Source: Pseudomonas sp. M47T1
GTDB lineage: Bacteria; Pseudomonadota; Gammaproteobacteria; Pseudomonadales; Pseudomonadaceae
Reading direction: 5' to 3'
DNA: 64,000 bases
NCBI RefSeq assembly: GCF_000263855.1
Contig: NZ_AJWX01000031.1
Span: 1 to 64,000 of the forward strand
Positions 42,368 through 51,063 of the stretch are shown here, one piece after another. The notes beneath the pieces are model-generated. The model did no database searches, was not told the DNA's origin, and saw only the letters and a program-made list of their open reading frames with translations. Position numbers and translations under genes: made by a program. The stretch's first letter is position 1, and each line of letters opens with the position of its first letter.

Positions 42368-42751
42368 TTACTCGGCTTCAACAACGCCGCCGACAGGACG
42401 ATCAACCAGCTCGACGTACGCCATAGGTGCGTTATCGCCAGCGCGGAAGCCGCACTTGAGGATACGCAGGTAGCCGCCCTGACGGGTGGCATAGCGCTTG
42501 CCCAGATCGTTGAACAGCTTACCAACCATTTCTTTCGAACGAGTACGGTCGAAAGCCAGACGGCGGTTTGCAACGCTGTCTACCTTGGCCAGGGTGATCA
42601 GCGGCTCGGCAACGCGGCGCAGTTCCTTGGCTTTTGGCAGGGTAGTCTTGATCAGCTCGTGCTCGAACAGCGACACCGCCATGTTCTGGAACATAGCCTT
42701 GCGGTGAGAGCTGGTACGGCTCAGGTGACGTCCACTTTTACGATGACGCAT
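42368..42751 (-). CDS. rplQ: 50S ribosomal protein L17
   Basis: 127 aa. Large-subunit protein near the exit tunnel. Starts MRHRKSGRHLSRTSSHRKAM, the invariant family N-terminus, and ends in the acidic VVEAE. Last gene of the alpha operon (rpsM-rpsK-rpsD-rpoA-rplQ), followed by the terminator above. Confidence 0.98.
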   Translation of the reverse strand: MRHRKSGRHLSRTSSHRKAMFQNMAVSLFEHELIKTTLPKAKELRRVAEPLITLAKVDSVANRRLAFDRTRSKEMVGKLFNDLGKRYATRQGGYLRILKCGFRAGDNAPMAYVELVDRPVGGVVEAE

Positions 42752-42792
42752 GGTTCATTCCTTACCAAACTTACGTTCGGTGATTACGACGA

Positions 42793-43794
42793 TCAGGCAG
42801 TCGCCTTGTCGTCCTTCTTAAGACTTGCAGGCGGCCAGTTGTCGAGGCGCATGCCGAGGGACAGACCGCGGGAGGCCAGAACGTCCTTGATTTCAGTCAA
42901 GGATTTCTTGCCCAGGTTCGGAGTCTTCAACAGTTCTACTTCGGTACGCTGAATCAGGTCGCCGATGTAGTAAATGTTTTCCGCCTTAAGGCAGTTAGCC
43001 GAACGTACAGTCAGTTCCAGATCGTCAACCGGGCGAAGCAGGATCGGATCGATCTCGTCTTCTTGCTCGATTACAACAGGTTCGCTGTCGCCTTTGAGGT
43101 CCACGAACGCAGCCAACTGCTGTTGCAGGATGGTTGCGGCGCGACGGATAGCCTCTTCAGGATCCAGGGTACCGTTGGTTTCCAGATCAATTACCAGCTT
43201 GTCCAGGTTGGTACGCTGTTCGACACGGGCGTTTTCCACCACGTATGCGATACGGCGAACCGGGCTGAACGAAGAGTCGAGCTGCAAACGACCAATGCTG
43301 CGGCTTTCGTCTTCATCGCTCTGACGCGAATCGGCCGGTTCATAACCACGACCACGAGCTACTACGAGCTTCATGTTCAAGGCGCCGTTAGACGCCAGGT
43401 TGGCGATTACGTGATCGGGGTTAACGATCTCGACATCATGATCCAGCTGAATATCGGCAGCGGTAACCACCCCCGAACCCTTCTTCGACAAGGTCAGCGT
43501 AACTTCGTCACGACCGTGCAGCTTGATAGCCAGACCTTTCAGGTTCAACAGGATTTCGATTACGTCTTCCTGTACACCTTCGATGGCGCTGTACTCGTGG
43601 AGCACACCGTCAATCTCGGCCTCGACTACTGCACAGCCGGGCATTGAGGACAACAGGATGCGGCGCAGCGCGTTGCCCAGGGTATGGCCAAAACCACGCT
43701 CGAGAGGCTCGAGAGTGATTTTAGCGCGGGTTGGACTGACGACCTGCACATCAATATGGCGGGGCGTCAGGAACTCATTTACCGAAATCTGCAT
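42793..43794 (-). CDS. rpoA: RNA polymerase alpha subunit
   Basis: 333 aa. The N-terminal domain (about 1-235) dimerises and nucleates core assembly (EPLERGFGHTLGNALRRILLSS near 31-52). The C-terminal domain (about 250-320, RTEVELLKTPNLGKKSLTEI) binds UP elements and activators. It lies between rpsD and rplQ and is complete. Confidence 0.98.
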   Translation of the reverse strand: MQISVNEFLTPRHIDVQVVSPTRAKITLEPLERGFGHTLGNALRRILLSSMPGCAVVEAEIDGVLHEYSAIEGVQEDVIEILLNLKGLAIKLHGRDEVTLTLSKKGSGVVTAADIQLDHDVEIVNPDHVIANLASNGALNMKLVVARGRGYEPADSRQSDEDESRSIGRLQLDSSFSPVRRIAYVVENARVEQRTNLDKLVIDLETNGTLDPEEAIRRAATILQQQLAAFVDLKGDSEPVVIEQEDEIDPILLRPVDDLELTVRSANCLKAENIYYIGDLIQRTEVELLKTPNLGKKSLTEIKDVLASRGLSLGMRLDNWPPASLKKDDKATA

Positions 43795-43816
43795 GGATGC
43801 ACCTATTTTCTAGCCC

Positions 43817-44437
43817 TTACTTGGAGTAGAGCTCGACAATCAGGCTTTCGTTGATGTCGGCGGACAGATCACTGCGAGCTGGAACGTTCTTGAAAACGCC
43901 CGATTTCTTCTCAGTGTCAACGTCTACCCACTCAACGCGGCCACGCTGGGCGCACAGCTCAAGGGCCTGAACGATGCGCAGTTGGTTCTTCGATTTCTCG
44001 CGAACCGCGACCACGTCACCCTGACGAACCTGGTAGGACGGAACGTTTACAGTCTTGCCATTAACGCTGATCGCTTTGTGCGAAACCAGCTGGCGGGACT
44101 CGGCACGGGTAGCGCCAAAGCCCATACGGTAAACGACGTTGTCCAGACGGCATTCGAGCAGTTGCAGCAGGTTCTCACCAGTAGCGCCTTTCTTGCCGGC
44201 TGCTTCTTTGTAATAACCGCTGAACTGACGCTCGAGAACGCCGTAAATACGACGGACCTTCTGCTTTTCACGCAGTTGGGTGCCGTAGTCGGACTGGCGA
44301 CCACGGCGCTGGCCGTGGATACCTGGGGCTGCTTCGATATTGCACTTCGATTCCAGAGCGCGAACGCCACTTTTCAGGAACAGGTCAGTGCCTTCACGAC
44401 GAGCCAGTTTGCATTTTGGACCAATGTAACGAGCCAT
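43817..44437 (-). CDS. rpsD: 30S ribosomal protein S4
   Basis: 206 aa. Primary 16S rRNA binder. ARYIGPKCKLARREGTDLF is the conserved N-terminus, and the S4 RNA-binding domain covers about residues 95-160 (ECRLDNVVYRMGFGATRAESRQLV). In E. coli this protein represses its own alpha operon. Only one N-terminal Cys remains, so it is the zinc-free form. Confidence 0.98.
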   Translation of the reverse strand: MARYIGPKCKLARREGTDLFLKSGVRALESKCNIEAAPGIHGQRRGRQSDYGTQLREKQKVRRIYGVLERQFSGYYKEAAGKKGATGENLLQLLECRLDNVVYRMGFGATRAESRQLVSHKAISVNGKTVNVPSYQVRQGDVVAVREKSKNQLRIVQALELCAQRGRVEWVDVDTEKKSGVFKNVPARSDLSADINESLIVELYSK

Positions 44438-44455
44438 TATCTATCGTCTCCTGAA

Positions 44456-44845
44456 TTACACGCGGCGCTTCTTCGGCGGACGGCACCCGTTATGCGGGAT
44501 TGGCGTCACGTCGGTGATGCTGGCGATCTTGTAGCCACAGCCGTTCAAAGCACGGACAGCGGATTCACGACCTGGACCTGGACCTTTGACGTTTACGTCG
44601 AGGTTTTTCAGGCCATATTCCAGCGCAGCTTGACCAGCACGTTCAGCGGCTACTTGAGCAGCGAACGGGGTGGACTTGCGAGAACCGCGGAAACCCGAAC
44701 CGCCGGAGGTAGCCCAGGACAGGGCGTTACCTTGACGATCGGTAATGGTCACGATGGTGTTGTTGAAAGACGCGTGGATGTGGGCGATGCCATCAACCAC
44801 TGTCTTTTTTACTTTTTTACGAGGACGAGCAGCAGGTTTTGCCAT
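44456..44845 (-). CDS. rpsK: 30S ribosomal protein S11
   Basis: 129 aa. Platform protein of the small subunit near the mRNA exit site. Conserved HASFNNTIVTITDRQGNALSW-type strand, and C-terminal DVTPIPHNGCRPPKKRRV are present. Lies between rpsM and rpsD. Confidence 0.98.
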   Translation of the reverse strand: MAKPAARPRKKVKKTVVDGIAHIHASFNNTIVTITDRQGNALSWATSGGSGFRGSRKSTPFAAQVAAERAGQAALEYGLKNLDVNVKGPGPGRESAVRALNGCGYKIASITDVTPIPHNGCRPPKKRRV

Positions 44846-44875
44846 GACTAGATTCCTGTCGATTCGCTGGTGCGA

Positions 44876-45232
44876 TTACTTGCGGATCGGCTTACGCGGA
44901 CCTTTACGGGTACGCGCGTTGGTCTTGGTACGCTGACCGCGTACTGGAAGACCACGACGATGACGCAGGCCACGGTAGCAGCCCAGATCCATCAAGCGCT
45001 TGATTTTCATGTTGATTTCGCGGCGCAGATCACCTTCAGTGGTGAACTTCGCCACTTCGCCACGCAGCTGTTCAATCTGCTCGTCGCTCAGATCCTTGAT
45101 CTTTGCGGCTGGGTTAACCCCAGTGTCTGCACAGATCTTCTGTGCAGTTGTGCGACCAACACCATAGATGTAGGTCAGCGAGATAACAGTGTGCTTGTTA
45201 TCTGGAATGTTGACGCCTGCAATACGGGCCAT
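44876..45232 (-). CDS. rpsM: 30S ribosomal protein S13
   Basis: 118 aa. Head protein that contacts P-site tRNA and L5. Starts ARIAGVNIPDNKH; the basic tail RGQRTKTNARTRKGPRKPIRK contacts tRNA. First gene of the alpha operon, with its own promoter immediately upstream. Confidence 0.98.
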   Translation of the reverse strand: MARIAGVNIPDNKHTVISLTYIYGVGRTTAQKICADTGVNPAAKIKDLSDEQIEQLRGEVAKFTTEGDLRREINMKIKRLMDLGCYRGLRHRRGLPVRGQRTKTNARTRKGPRKPIRK

Positions 45233-45291
45233 TCAGTGGGACTCCAATTGACAGCTACCTACGCCCCGGAAGCCAAGAAATAGGGCGCGAG

Positions 45292-45320
45292 ATAATATCG
45301 CTGTAATAACAAATAATCAA
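45292..45320 (-). promoter_or_regulatory. Promoter of the alpha operon
   Basis: On the minus strand TTGATT (45315-45320) and TATTAT (45292-45297) are spaced by 17 bases, a good sigma70 arrangement, about 60 bases before rpsM. The -35 box begins right after the rpmJ-side hairpin. Confidence 0.7.
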
Positions 45321-45344
45321 CCCAGCAGCGCACTAGCTGCTGGG
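45321..45344 (-). terminator. Hairpin at the spc/alpha operon boundary
   Basis: CCCAGCAGC / GCTGCTGGG, perfect 9-bp stem, 6-base loop, then T-rich TTGATTATTTG on the minus strand, 20 bases after rpmJ. It could partly end spc transcripts; its tail is also the -35 region of the alpha promoter. Confidence 0.6.
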
Positions 45345-45363
45345 CTTGTAGCACAGATCACAC

Positions 45364-45480
45364 TCAGCCTTGGCGCTGTTTGTGACGTGGTTCCGCGCTG
45401 CAAATTACTCGAACGACACCTTCGCGGCGAATAATTTTGCAGTTGCGGCACAGCTTTTTCACCGATGCACGAACTTTCAT
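45364..45480 (-). CDS. rpmJ: 50S ribosomal protein L36
   Basis: 38 aa. It begins [16 protein letters not shown] and ends RHKQRQG. The zinc-binding set is C11, C14, C27 and H33, so this is the Zn-containing (C+) form. A second, zinc-free L36 elsewhere in the genome would fit the zinc-economy theme, but cannot be seen here. Last gene of the spc operon. Confidence 0.97.
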
Positions 45481-45507
45481 CACCAACTCCTCGAACCTTA
45501 TGGGTCT

Positions 45508-46839
45508 TCAGCGCAGCAGGCTGCTGCTACCGTAGCCCTTCAGGTTGGCTTTCTTCATCAGGGATTCGTACTGGTGTGAAACGAGGTGCGATTGTACTTG
45601 GGACATGAAGTCCATCACAACCACTACCACGATCAGCAACGAGGTCCCGCCAAGGTAGAACGGTACGTTTGCCGCGACCACCAGGAACTGGGGAAGCAGA
45701 CAGACGGCCGTCATATAGAGAGCACCGAACATGGTCAAGCGGGTCAGAACGCCATCAATGTAGCGCGCAGACTGCTCGCCTGGACGGATGCCCGGAATAA
45801 AGGCACCGGACTTCTTCAGGTTTTCCGCTACGTCTTTCGGATTGAACATCAACGCCGTATAGAAGAAGCAGAAGAAAATAATCCCTGCACTAAACAGCAG
45901 AATATTCAACGGCTGACCAGGAGCGATCGACTGCGACAGGTCCTGCAGCCAGCCCATACCTGCAGACTGACCGAACCAGGCACCCAGCGAAGCCGGGAAC
46001 AGCAAAATGCTGCTCGCGAAAATAGCAGGAATAACGCCTGCCATGTTCACTTTCAGCGGCAAGTGGCTCGTTTGAGCAGCAAAGACCTTGCGGCCCTGCT
46101 GACGCTTGGCGTAGTGAACAGCAATACGACGCTGACCACGCTCGATGAACACCACAAAACCGATAATCGCTACTGCCAGCAGACCGATAGCTACCAGGGC
46201 GAAGATGTTGATATCACCCTGACGCGCAGACTCGAAAGACTGCCCGATTGCTCTCGGAAGACCGGCGACGATACCCGAAAAAATCAACATCGAGATACCG
46301 TTGCCAACACCGCGCTCGGTAATCTGCTCGCCCAGCCACATCATGAACATCGCACCCGCCACGAAAGTGGAGACAGCGACGAAGTAGAAGCTAATGCCTG
46401 CAGAGAACGAAACACCCTGGTTGGCCAAGCCAATGGACATGCCAGTTGCTTGAACCAAAGCCAGGATGACGGTGCCGTAGCGGGTGTACTGGCTGATCTT
46501 GCGACGGCCAGCTTCACCTTCCTTCTTCAACTGCTCCAGTTGCGGGCTGACGACGGTCATCAATTGCATGATGATCGATGCCGAAATGTACGGCATGATC
46601 CCCAATGCAAAGATGCTCATACGTTCCAGCGCGCCACCGGAAAACATGTTGAACAAGCTAAGAATGGTCCCCTCATTCTGTCGAAACAGGTCCGCCAGGC
46701 GGTCCGGGTTGATACCTGGAACTGGGATGTGCGCGCCGATTCGGTAGACGATAATCGCCAGGAACAGGAAACGCAGACGAGCCCAGAGTTCGGACAACCC
46801 GCCTTTGCCTAGCGCTGAGAGAGCACCTTGCTTAGCCAT
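45508..46839 (-). CDS. secY: Protein translocase subunit SecY
   Basis: 443 aa. Ten membrane segments forming the Sec channel with SecE and SecG. Recognisable: RLRFLFLAIIVYRIGAHIPVPGI near residue 17-40, the plug region near 60-75, FMMWLGEQITERGVGNG near 165-182 and the C-terminal SLMKKANLKGYGSSSLLR. It starts 1 base after rplO stops, so export capacity is coupled to ribosome synthesis. Confidence 0.98.
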   Translation of the reverse strand: MAKQGALSALGKGGLSELWARLRFLFLAIIVYRIGAHIPVPGINPDRLADLFRQNEGTILSLFNMFSGGALERMSIFALGIMPYISASIIMQLMTVVSPQLEQLKKEGEAGRRKISQYTRYGTVILALVQATGMSIGLANQGVSFSAGISFYFVAVSTFVAGAMFMMWLGEQITERGVGNGISMLIFSGIVAGLPRAIGQSFESARQGDINIFALVAIGLLAVAIIGFVVFIERGQRRIAVHYAKRQQGRKVFAAQTSHLPLKVNMAGVIPAIFASSILLFPASLGAWFGQSAGMGWLQDLSQSIAPGQPLNILLFSAGIIFFCFFYTALMFNPKDVAENLKKSGAFIPGIRPGEQSARYIDGVLTRLTMFGALYMTAVCLLPQFLVVAANVPFYLGGTSLLIVVVVVMDFMSQVQSHLVSHQYESLMKKANLKGYGSSSLLR

Positions 46840-47274
46840 TTATTCCTCGAACTTGCCGCCAGCTGCTTCGATAGCCGCACGCGCACCTTTGGTGGCTGCG
46901 ATGCCCTTGATGGTGACTGCGCGAGTAACTTCGCCCGACAGCATGATTTTCACACGCTGAACGTTCTGGTTAATCACGTTGGCATCCTTCAGGGACTGAA
47001 CGGTTACCACGTCGCCTTCCACTTGGGCCAGCTCGGACAGACGCACTTCTGCGCGGTCCATGGCTTTCAGGGAAACGAAGCCGAATTTCGGCAGACGACG
47101 GTGCAGCGGCTGTTGACCGCCTTCAAAGCCTGGAGCAATGGTGCCACCGGAGCGGGAGGTCTGACCTTTGTGGCCGCGGCCACCAGTCTTACCCAAACCG
47201 CTACCGATACCACGGCCCGGACGATGCTTTTCGCGACGGGAACCCGGCGCTGGACTCAGATCATTGAGTTTCAT
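46840..47274 (-). CDS. rplO: 50S ribosomal protein L15
   Basis: 144 aa. Large-subunit assembly protein. Conserved MKLNDLSPAPGSRREKHRPGRG-type N-terminus, GHKGQTSRSGG near 34, and the C-terminal globular part (ATKGARAAIEAAGGKFEE). Its stop abuts the secY start. Confidence 0.98.
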   Translation of the reverse strand: MKLNDLSPAPGSRREKHRPGRGIGSGLGKTGGRGHKGQTSRSGGTIAPGFEGGQQPLHRRLPKFGFVSLKAMDRAEVRLSELAQVEGDVVTVQSLKDANVINQNVQRVKIMLSGEVTRAVTIKGIAATKGARAAIEAAGGKFEE

Positions 47275-47277
47275 CGA

Positions 47278-47454
47278 TTAGCCCTCTACACGCAGCATGT
47301 AGTAAGCCTTGTTGATCATCCCGCGATTCTCGGGAGTATCCAGGACTTCTACAGTGTGACCGATGCGACGCAGACCCAGACCCTTAACGCACAGTTTGTG
47401 GTTAGGGATGCGGCCGGTCATGCTTTTGATCAGCGTAACTTTAACGGTAGCCAT
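47278..47454 (-). CDS. rpmD: 50S ribosomal protein L30
   Basis: 58 aa. Begins MATVKVTLIKSMTGRIPNHK and ends NKAYYMLRVEG. Bacterial-type short L30 with the GRIPNHKLCVKGLGLRRIGH motif. Between rpsE and rplO, with 2 and 3 bases of spacing. Confidence 0.97.
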   Translation of the reverse strand: MATVKVTLIKSMTGRIPNHKLCVKGLGLRRIGHTVEVLDTPENRGMINKAYYMLRVEG

Positions 47455-47456
47455 GA

Positions 47457-47957
47457 TCAGACGATCTCCTCAACGCTCTTGCCGCGCTTGGCAGCAATGG
47501 ACGACGGGGATTGCATAGCCTTCAGACCCTTGAAAGTGGCGTGAACCACGTTTACCGGGTTAGTCGAGCCGTAGCACTTGGCGAGAACGTTCTGAACGCC
47601 AGCAACTTCGAGGACAGCACGCATAGCGCCGCCAGCGATGATACCGGTACCTTCAGAGGCAGGCTGCATGTAAACCTTCGAAGCGCCGTGGGCGGACTTC
47701 ATGGCGTACTGCAGAGTGGTGCCGTTCAGGTCAACTTGAATCATGTTGCGACGAGCAGCTTCCATAGCCTTCTGGATCGCAGCAGGCACTTCACGCGACT
47801 TGCCACGGCCGAAGCCTACACGGCCCTTACCATCACCAACCACGGTCAACGCGGTGAAGGTGAAGATACGGCCGCCTTTAACGGTTTTGGCTACGCGGTT
47901 AACTTGAACCAGCTTCTCAATGTAGCCTTCGTCGCGCTTTTGGTCGTTATTTGACAT
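47457..47957 (-). CDS. rpsE: 30S ribosomal protein S5
   Basis: 166 aa. Decoding-fidelity protein. The N-terminal dsRBD-like domain covers about 10-80 (VQVNRVAKTVKGGRIFTFTALTVVGDG-type strand). The Gly-rich loop VGFGRGKSREVPAAIQKAME is intact, so there is no sign of a ram or spectinomycin mutation. Confidence 0.98.
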   Translation of the reverse strand: MSNNDQKRDEGYIEKLVQVNRVAKTVKGGRIFTFTALTVVGDGKGRVGFGRGKSREVPAAIQKAMEAARRNMIQVDLNGTTLQYAMKSAHGASKVYMQPASEGTGIIAGGAMRAVLEVAGVQNVLAKCYGSTNPVNVVHATFKGLKAMQSPSSIAAKRGKSVEEIV

Positions 47958-47960
47958 AAC

Positions 47961-48311
47961 TTAGAACTCCAGCCCAGCTTCACGAGCAGCATCAGCCAGC
48001 GCTTTCACGCGGCCGTGGTACTTGAAGCCAGAGCGGTCGAAAGCCACCTGCGAGACGCCTGCGGCTTTCGCACGCGAAGCGACCAGCTGGCCAACCTTAG
48101 TGGCCGCGTCGATGTTGCCAGTGGCGCCATCACGCAGTTCTTTGTCCAAAGTCGAGGCGCTTGCCAGGACCTTGCTGCCGTCGGCCGAGATGACCTGGGC
48201 ATAGATGTGCTGCGAAGAGCGGAACACGCAGAGACGCACGACTTCGAGTTCGTGCATTTTCAGGCGTGCTTTGCGAGCGCGACGCAGTCGAGTAACTTTT
48301 TTGTCGGTCAT
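47961..48311 (-). CDS. rplR: 50S ribosomal protein L18
   Basis: 116 aa. Carries 5S rRNA with L5 into the central protuberance. RLRRARKARLKMHE at the start and the AFDRSGFKYHGRVKALADAAREAGLEF end are typical. Confidence 0.98.
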   Translation of the reverse strand: MTDKKVTRLRRARKARLKMHELEVVRLCVFRSSQHIYAQVISADGSKVLASASTLDKELRDGATGNIDAATKVGQLVASRAKAAGVSQVAFDRSGFKYHGRVKALADAAREAGLEF

Positions 48312-48321
48312 TTGCTATGCC

Positions 48322-48855
48322 CTACTTCTTCTTGGCTTCTTTACGACGGACGACTTCGTCCGCGTAACGCACACCCTTACCTTTGTAAGGCTCTGGTGGA
48401 CGGAAATCGCGGATTTCAGCGGCCACTTGACCCACCAGCTGCTTGTCGATGCCCTTGATCAGGATATCGGTCTGGCTAGGAGTCTCAGCGGTGATGCCTT
48501 CCGGCAGATCGTAGTCCACTGGGTGCGAGAAGCCGAGAGCCAGGTTCAGCACTGTGCCTTTGGCTTGTGCCTTGTAACCAACACCGACCAGCTGGAGCTT
48601 ACGCTCGAAGCCTTGGCTTACGCCTTGGACCATGTTGTTGACAAGGGCACGAGTGGTACCGGCCATTGCGCGAGTCTGTTGATCGCCATTGCGAGCAGCA
48701 AAACGCAGCTCACCGGCTTCTTCAACGACTTCAACGGACGAGTGAACATTCAGTTCCAGAGTGCCCTTGGCACCCTTCACCGAAAGCTGTTGGCCGACGA
48801 ATTTTACTTCGACACCAGCCGGCAGCTTTACGGGGTTCTTAGCGACGCGAGACAT
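48322..48855 (-). CDS. rplF: 50S ribosomal protein L6
   Basis: 177 aa. Two repeated beta-sheet domains. MSRVAKNPVKLPAGV at the N-terminus; the RNA-binding PEPYKGKGVRYADEVVRRKEAKKK-type C-terminus near 155-177. Near the stalk base that binds EF-G and EF-Tu. Confidence 0.98.
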   Translation of the reverse strand: MSRVAKNPVKLPAGVEVKFVGQQLSVKGAKGTLELNVHSSVEVVEEAGELRFAARNGDQQTRAMAGTTRALVNNMVQGVSQGFERKLQLVGVGYKAQAKGTVLNLALGFSHPVDYDLPEGITAETPSQTDILIKGIDKQLVGQVAAEIRDFRPPEPYKGKGVRYADEVVRRKEAKKK

Positions 48856-48867
48856 GCTTATCCCCCC

Positions 48868-49260
48868 TTAGAACACTGTGCAAAGAACTTCGCCGCCGAC
48901 ACCGGCAGCGCGCGCAGCACGATCCGTCATCACACCTTTGGAGGTGGAGACGATGGATACGCCGAGACCGCCACGAACTTTTGGCAGCTCATCGACGGAC
49001 TTGTACTGACGCAGACCTGGACGGCTGACGCGTTTGACTTCTTCGATGACTGGACGGCCTTCGAAGTACTTCAGCTCGATGGAAAGCGACGGTTTTGCTT
49101 CGTTGCTTACCTGATAACCCGCGACATAACCTTCGTCCTTGAGAACTTTGGCTACAGCGATCTTCAGCGAGGAAGATGGCATGCTTACGACGGACTTTTC
49201 AGCCATCTGGGCATTACGGATTCGAGTTAGCATGTCCGCTAACGGGTCCTGCATACTCAT
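48868..49260 (-). CDS. rpsH: 30S ribosomal protein S8
   Basis: 130 aa. Central-domain assembly protein. MSMQDPLADMLTRIRNAQ and C-terminal GVMTDRAARAAGVGGEVLCTVF are conserved. In E. coli S8 is the repressor of the spc operon. In this window it is preceded by an unusually long gap with a strong hairpin. Confidence 0.98.
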   Translation of the reverse strand: MSMQDPLADMLTRIRNAQMAEKSVVSMPSSSLKIAVAKVLKDEGYVAGYQVSNEAKPSLSIELKYFEGRPVIEEVKRVSRPGLRQYKSVDELPKVRGGLGVSIVSTSKGVMTDRAARAAGVGGEVLCTVF

Positions 49261-49374
49261 GGGCTAGACGCTCCTGTTACAAAAATATTTAGCCTTGCGG
49301 CTACTACGTCGCCGAGCAGACTGCGAAAAACGCAGGCTCAGGCGAGCCGGTCATTCTAGACATACCCCAGAAAT

Positions 49375-49402
49375 GAATCAAGCCCCAGAAGGGGCTTGAT
49401 TC
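49375..49402 (-). promoter_or_regulatory. Strong hairpin in the rpsN-rpsH intergenic gap
   Basis: GAATCAAGCCCC / GGGGCTTGATTC, a perfect 12-bp stem with a 4-base AGAA loop, in a 206-base non-coding gap (49261-49466) inside the otherwise tightly packed spc operon. It is followed on the minus strand by ATTTCTGGGG, not a U-tract. Candidate attenuator, processing site or S8-type binding structure. Confidence 0.55.
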
Positions 49403-49466
49403 GATCTCAAGGTCACCGGCGGTCGGCTGATTGCTCAGCCTAGCGCCATGACTTTGGGAGTACGGC

Positions 49467-49772
49467 TTACCAGGAGGCTTTAACCAGACCTGGTACGTCA
49501 CCGCGCATTGCTGCTTCACGCAGCTTGTTACGGCCCAGGCCGAACTTGCGGTAAACGCCGTGTGGACGACCAGTGATGCGGCAGCGGTTACGCATGCGCG
49601 AAGCGCTTGCGTCACGTGGCTGCTTCTGCAGAGCGATGGAAGCATTCCAACGTTCTTCGTCACTTGCGTTCAGATTCACGATGATAGCTTTCAGCTCAGC
49701 ACGCTTCTTGGCGTATTTAGCGACCGTCAGCTGACGCTTCAGCTCACGGTTTTTCATGCTCTTCTTGGCCAT
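49467..49772 (-). CDS. rpsN: 30S ribosomal protein S14
   Basis: 101 aa from the ATG at 49772. The long, zinc-free (C-) type: the ribbon region RNRCRITGRPHGVYRKFGL has only one Cys where zinc forms have CxxC pairs. MAKKSMKNRELKRQ is the start. Zinc independence fits the C- class common in gamma-proteobacteria. Confidence 0.98.
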   Translation of the reverse strand: MAKKSMKNRELKRQLTVAKYAKKRAELKAIIVNLNASDEERWNASIALQKQPRDASASRMRNRCRITGRPHGVYRKFGLGRNKLREAAMRGDVPGLVKASW

Positions 49773-49785
49773 TTTCCTACTCCAA

Positions 49786-50325
49786 TCAGTTGCGGAACGG
49801 GAATTTGAAAGCACGCAGCAGAGCGCGACCTTCTTCATCCGAACGAGCAGTGGTGGTCAGGGTAATGTCCAGACCGCGCAGAGCATCGATCTTGTCGTAA
49901 TCGATTTCCGGGAAAATGATCTGCTCTTTCACGCCCATGCTGTAGTTGCCACGACCGTCGAAGGACTTGGCATTCAGGCCGCGGAAGTCGCGTACCCGAG
50001 GCAGGGAGATCGCCAGCAGGCGGTCCAGGAATTCGTACATACGATCGCGACGCAGGGTAACCTTGACGCCAATCGGCCAGCCCTCACGGACCTTGAAGCC
50101 TGCAATCGACTTACGAGCGTAAGTGACGACAGCCTTCTGGCCGGTGATTTTTTCCATGTCGGCAACAGCGTGCTCGATGACTTTCTTGTCGCCGATCGCT
50201 TCGCCCAGACCCATGTTCAGGGTGATTTTGGTAACGCGCGGAACTTCCATCACGTTCGCCAGCTTAAGTTCTTCCTTAAGCTTGGGAGCGATTTCCTTCC
50301 GATAAATCTCTTTCAGTCGTGCCAT
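49786..50325 (-). CDS. rplE: 50S ribosomal protein L5
   Basis: 179 aa. 5S rRNA binder of the central protuberance. MARLKEIYRKEIAPKL start, PRVTKITLNMGLGEA near 30 and REGWPIGVKVTLRRDRMYEFLDRL near 85 are diagnostic. Between rplX and rpsN. Confidence 0.98.
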   Translation of the reverse strand: MARLKEIYRKEIAPKLKEELKLANVMEVPRVTKITLNMGLGEAIGDKKVIEHAVADMEKITGQKAVVTYARKSIAGFKVREGWPIGVKVTLRRDRMYEFLDRLLAISLPRVRDFRGLNAKSFDGRGNYSMGVKEQIIFPEIDYDKIDALRGLDITLTTTARSDEEGRALLRAFKFPFRN

Positions 50326-50345
50326 GGTCTTCTACCTAGCAGTGT

Positions 50346-50660
50346 TCAAGCATCAACCGCTTTTTGGGTCGACTTGAAGACACGAATTTTTTTGCCTTCT
50401 TCTACTTTGAAACCAACGCGGTCAGCCTTGTTGGTTTCGCCGTTGAAGATGGCGACGTTGGAAGCGTGCAGTGGCGCTTCTTTCTCGACGATACCGCCCT
50501 GTACGCCCGACATCGGGTTAGGCTTGGTATGGCGCTTCACCAGGTTGATCCCACCAACGACCAGACGGTCGTCAGCGAGAACCTTCAGCACCTTACCGCG
50601 CTTGCCTTTGTCTTTGCCGGCGATCACGATGATCTCGTCGTCACGACGAATCTTTTGCAT
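50346..50660 (-). CDS. rplX: 50S ribosomal protein L24
   Basis: 104 aa. Early assembly initiator of the large subunit. KOW motif DDEIIVIAGKDKGKRGKV near residues 7-24 and HTKPNPMSGVQGGIVEKEAPLH near 45 are intact. Confidence 0.98.
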   Translation of the reverse strand: MQKIRRDDEIIVIAGKDKGKRGKVLKVLADDRLVVGGINLVKRHTKPNPMSGVQGGIVEKEAPLHASNVAIFNGETNKADRVGFKVEEGKKIRVFKSTQKAVDA

Positions 50661-50671
50661 GTCGGATCTCC

Positions 50672-51040
50672 TTACAGCACTTCTGGGGCGAGCGAGACGA
50701 TCTTCATGAACTTCTCAGTACGAAGTTCACGGGTCACTGGCCCAAAGATACGGGTGCCGATCGGCTCTTGCTTGTTGTTCAACAGAACAGCAGCGTTGCC
50801 GTCAAAGCGGATAATGGAACCGTCAGCGCGACGAACACCGTGGCGAGTGCGGACTACAACAGCAGTCATCACTTGGCCTTTCTTCACCTTACCGCGAGGA
50901 ATTGCTTCCTTGACGGTAACCTTGATGATGTCACCGATACCCGCGTAACGACGGTGCGAGCCACCCAGCACCTTGATGCACATAACGCGACGAGCGCCGC
51001 TGTTATCAGCTACATCAAGCATGGATTGAGTCTGAATCAT
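50672..51040 (-). CDS. rplN: 50S ribosomal protein L14
   Basis: 122 aa. Subunit-interface protein. MIQTQSMLDVADNSGARRVMCIKV at the start and IFGPVTRELRTEKFMKIVSLAPEVL at the end fit closely. First gene of the spc operon. Confidence 0.98.
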   Translation of the reverse strand: MIQTQSMLDVADNSGARRVMCIKVLGGSHRRYAGIGDIIKVTVKEAIPRGKVKKGQVMTAVVVRTRHGVRRADGSIIRFDGNAAVLLNNKQEPIGTRIFGPVTRELRTEKFMKIVSLAPEVL

Positions 51041-51063
51041 ATAATTTCTCCGACCCCTAGCCC

